A stretch of DNA of 13,262 bases, taken from positions 1 to 13,262 of the forward strand of contig JANNKX010000147.1 of NCBI GenBank assembly GCA_031396505.1, read 5' to 3'. Each line of letters opens with the position of its first letter. Position 1 is the stretch's first letter. Made by a program: the position numbers and the translations under genes. Under the pieces are notes generated by a model. It made no database searches. It was not told the DNA's origin and saw only the letters and a program-made list of their open reading frames with translations. Origin of the DNA: JAAFHS01 sp031396505. GTDB lineage: Bacteria > Pseudomonadota > Alphaproteobacteria > Rhodobacterales > Rhodobacteraceae. This document shows, piece by piece, positions 12,927 to 13,262 of this stretch.

Positions 12927-13262
12927 ATGGTTTGGGGACTGAAACTGCCAGGCGAATTCGGGGCGTTTTTCCCCAATGGGGATTTTATTGGCTATGACGA
13001 ACAGCTCGATGCCGCGTTGCATGCCATGACACCTGAAGAGAAGGCTTATTACAACAACCGGGAGACATCTTATCGCCTTCACGTCTCTCAGTGTTTTACG
13101 CAAGAACACGGGACCATGCACGGCGAAGGACGAGCGTTCCGTCCCGTTGCGGAGCATGAATGGCCCCGCGAGTTCCGCACAATACGGCACTATACGAAGC
13201 TTGGCTCACTGGTAAAGGTAACCGATAGATTACTGTTGGTCGACGAGCCCCTGAAGAACATC
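12927..13262 (+). CDS. Imm11-like protein, N-terminal part (runs off window)
   Basis: The first 112 codons of a gene that stays open to the end of the window. The start ATG 12927 has AGGAG at 12915-12919, 7 bases upstream. The protein is soluble in style and rich in charged and aromatic residues. PGEFGAFFPNGDFIGYDEQL opens it, and the last visible stretch (RHYTKLGSLV, then RLLLVDEPLKNI) resembles the segment that in Imm11/DUF1629 proteins leads into the conserved core, comparable to FFISKKFKDVLSNL in the gene at 8826. The diagnostic C-terminal W-x-D and F-x-SD motifs are outside the window, so the family call is tentative. GC is lower than in nlpD next door. Open frames on the opposite strand here are not credible: no ribosome site and no family features. 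Confidence 0.6.
   Translation, partial: MVWGLKLPGEFGAFFPNGDFIGYDEQLDAALHAMTPEEKAYYNNRETSYRLHVSQCFTQEHGTMHGEGRAFRPVAEHEWPREFRTIRHYTKLGSLVKVTDRLLLVDEPLKNI

Noticed and set aside
12645..13190. A 181-codon minus strand frame at the right end.
   Set aside because: It covers the end of nlpD, the intergenic hairpins and the start of the + strand Imm11-like gene, which has a good ribosome site and credible protein sequence.
1..13262. CRISPR array, tRNA, rRNA or riboswitch.
   Set aside because: I saw no regularly spaced direct repeats, no tRNA cloverleaf pattern and no known riboswitch core by eye. A covariance model scan would be needed to exclude small RNAs.

Overview
The window looks like a chromosomal (or large-replicon) segment of a high-GC alphaproteobacterium, most likely Rhodobacterales. 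The reasons are the style of the EF-P, EpmA, SurE, Pcm and NlpD-like proteins, the C/G-rich third positions, and the membrane-bound nitrate reductase genes with attached accessory genes. The organism call is inference from protein family style, not from a marker gene.

Region 1 (1-3850) is the 3' half of a nitrate respiration operon on the + strand. It holds the end of narH, then narJ (chaperone), narI (cytochrome b subunit), a cytoplasmic parvulin-type prolyl isomerase, a hemerythrin-like protein, a beta-class carbonic anhydrase, and the first codons of a moeA-like molybdenum cofactor gene. Most junctions overlap or are a few bases apart, so the genes are probably co-transcribed. The moeA-like gene is cut off after about 30 codons by a decayed IS3-family transposase fragment (3772-3957).

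Region 2 (3958-4411) holds no gene I can support. It has two inverted repeats and a promoter candidate.

Region 3 (4412-6791) is a tight three-gene + strand operon: an FAD/NAD(P)-dependent monooxygenase-like oxidoreductase, a RidA-family protein that lacks the catalytic arginine, and a DUF1028 protein with a possible N-terminal Thr nucleophile. It looks like a small metabolic module of unknown substrate. A nested inverted repeat separates it from the convergent epmA.

Region 4 (6831-8523) is the divergent pair epmA (- strand) and efp (+ strand): the EF-P lysylating enzyme beside its substrate.

Region 5 (8524-10039) has lower GC. It contains an orphan Imm11/DUF1629-type gene whose ribosome binding site lies in a small hairpin, then about 500 bases of apparently non-coding DNA with a long-range inverted repeat resembling an intergenic repeat element.

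Region 6 (10040-12744) is the surE-pcm-nlpD cluster: nucleotidase, isoaspartyl methyltransferase, and a lipoprotein with two LysM domains and a degenerate M23 domain. Two hairpins follow it. Region 7 (12927-end) is a second lower-GC gene that runs off the window and also resembles the Imm11 family, so two such genes flank the surE cluster.

The main points of interest are the broken nar/moeA junction, the monooxygenase-RidA-DUF1028 module, and the paired orphan Imm11-like genes.
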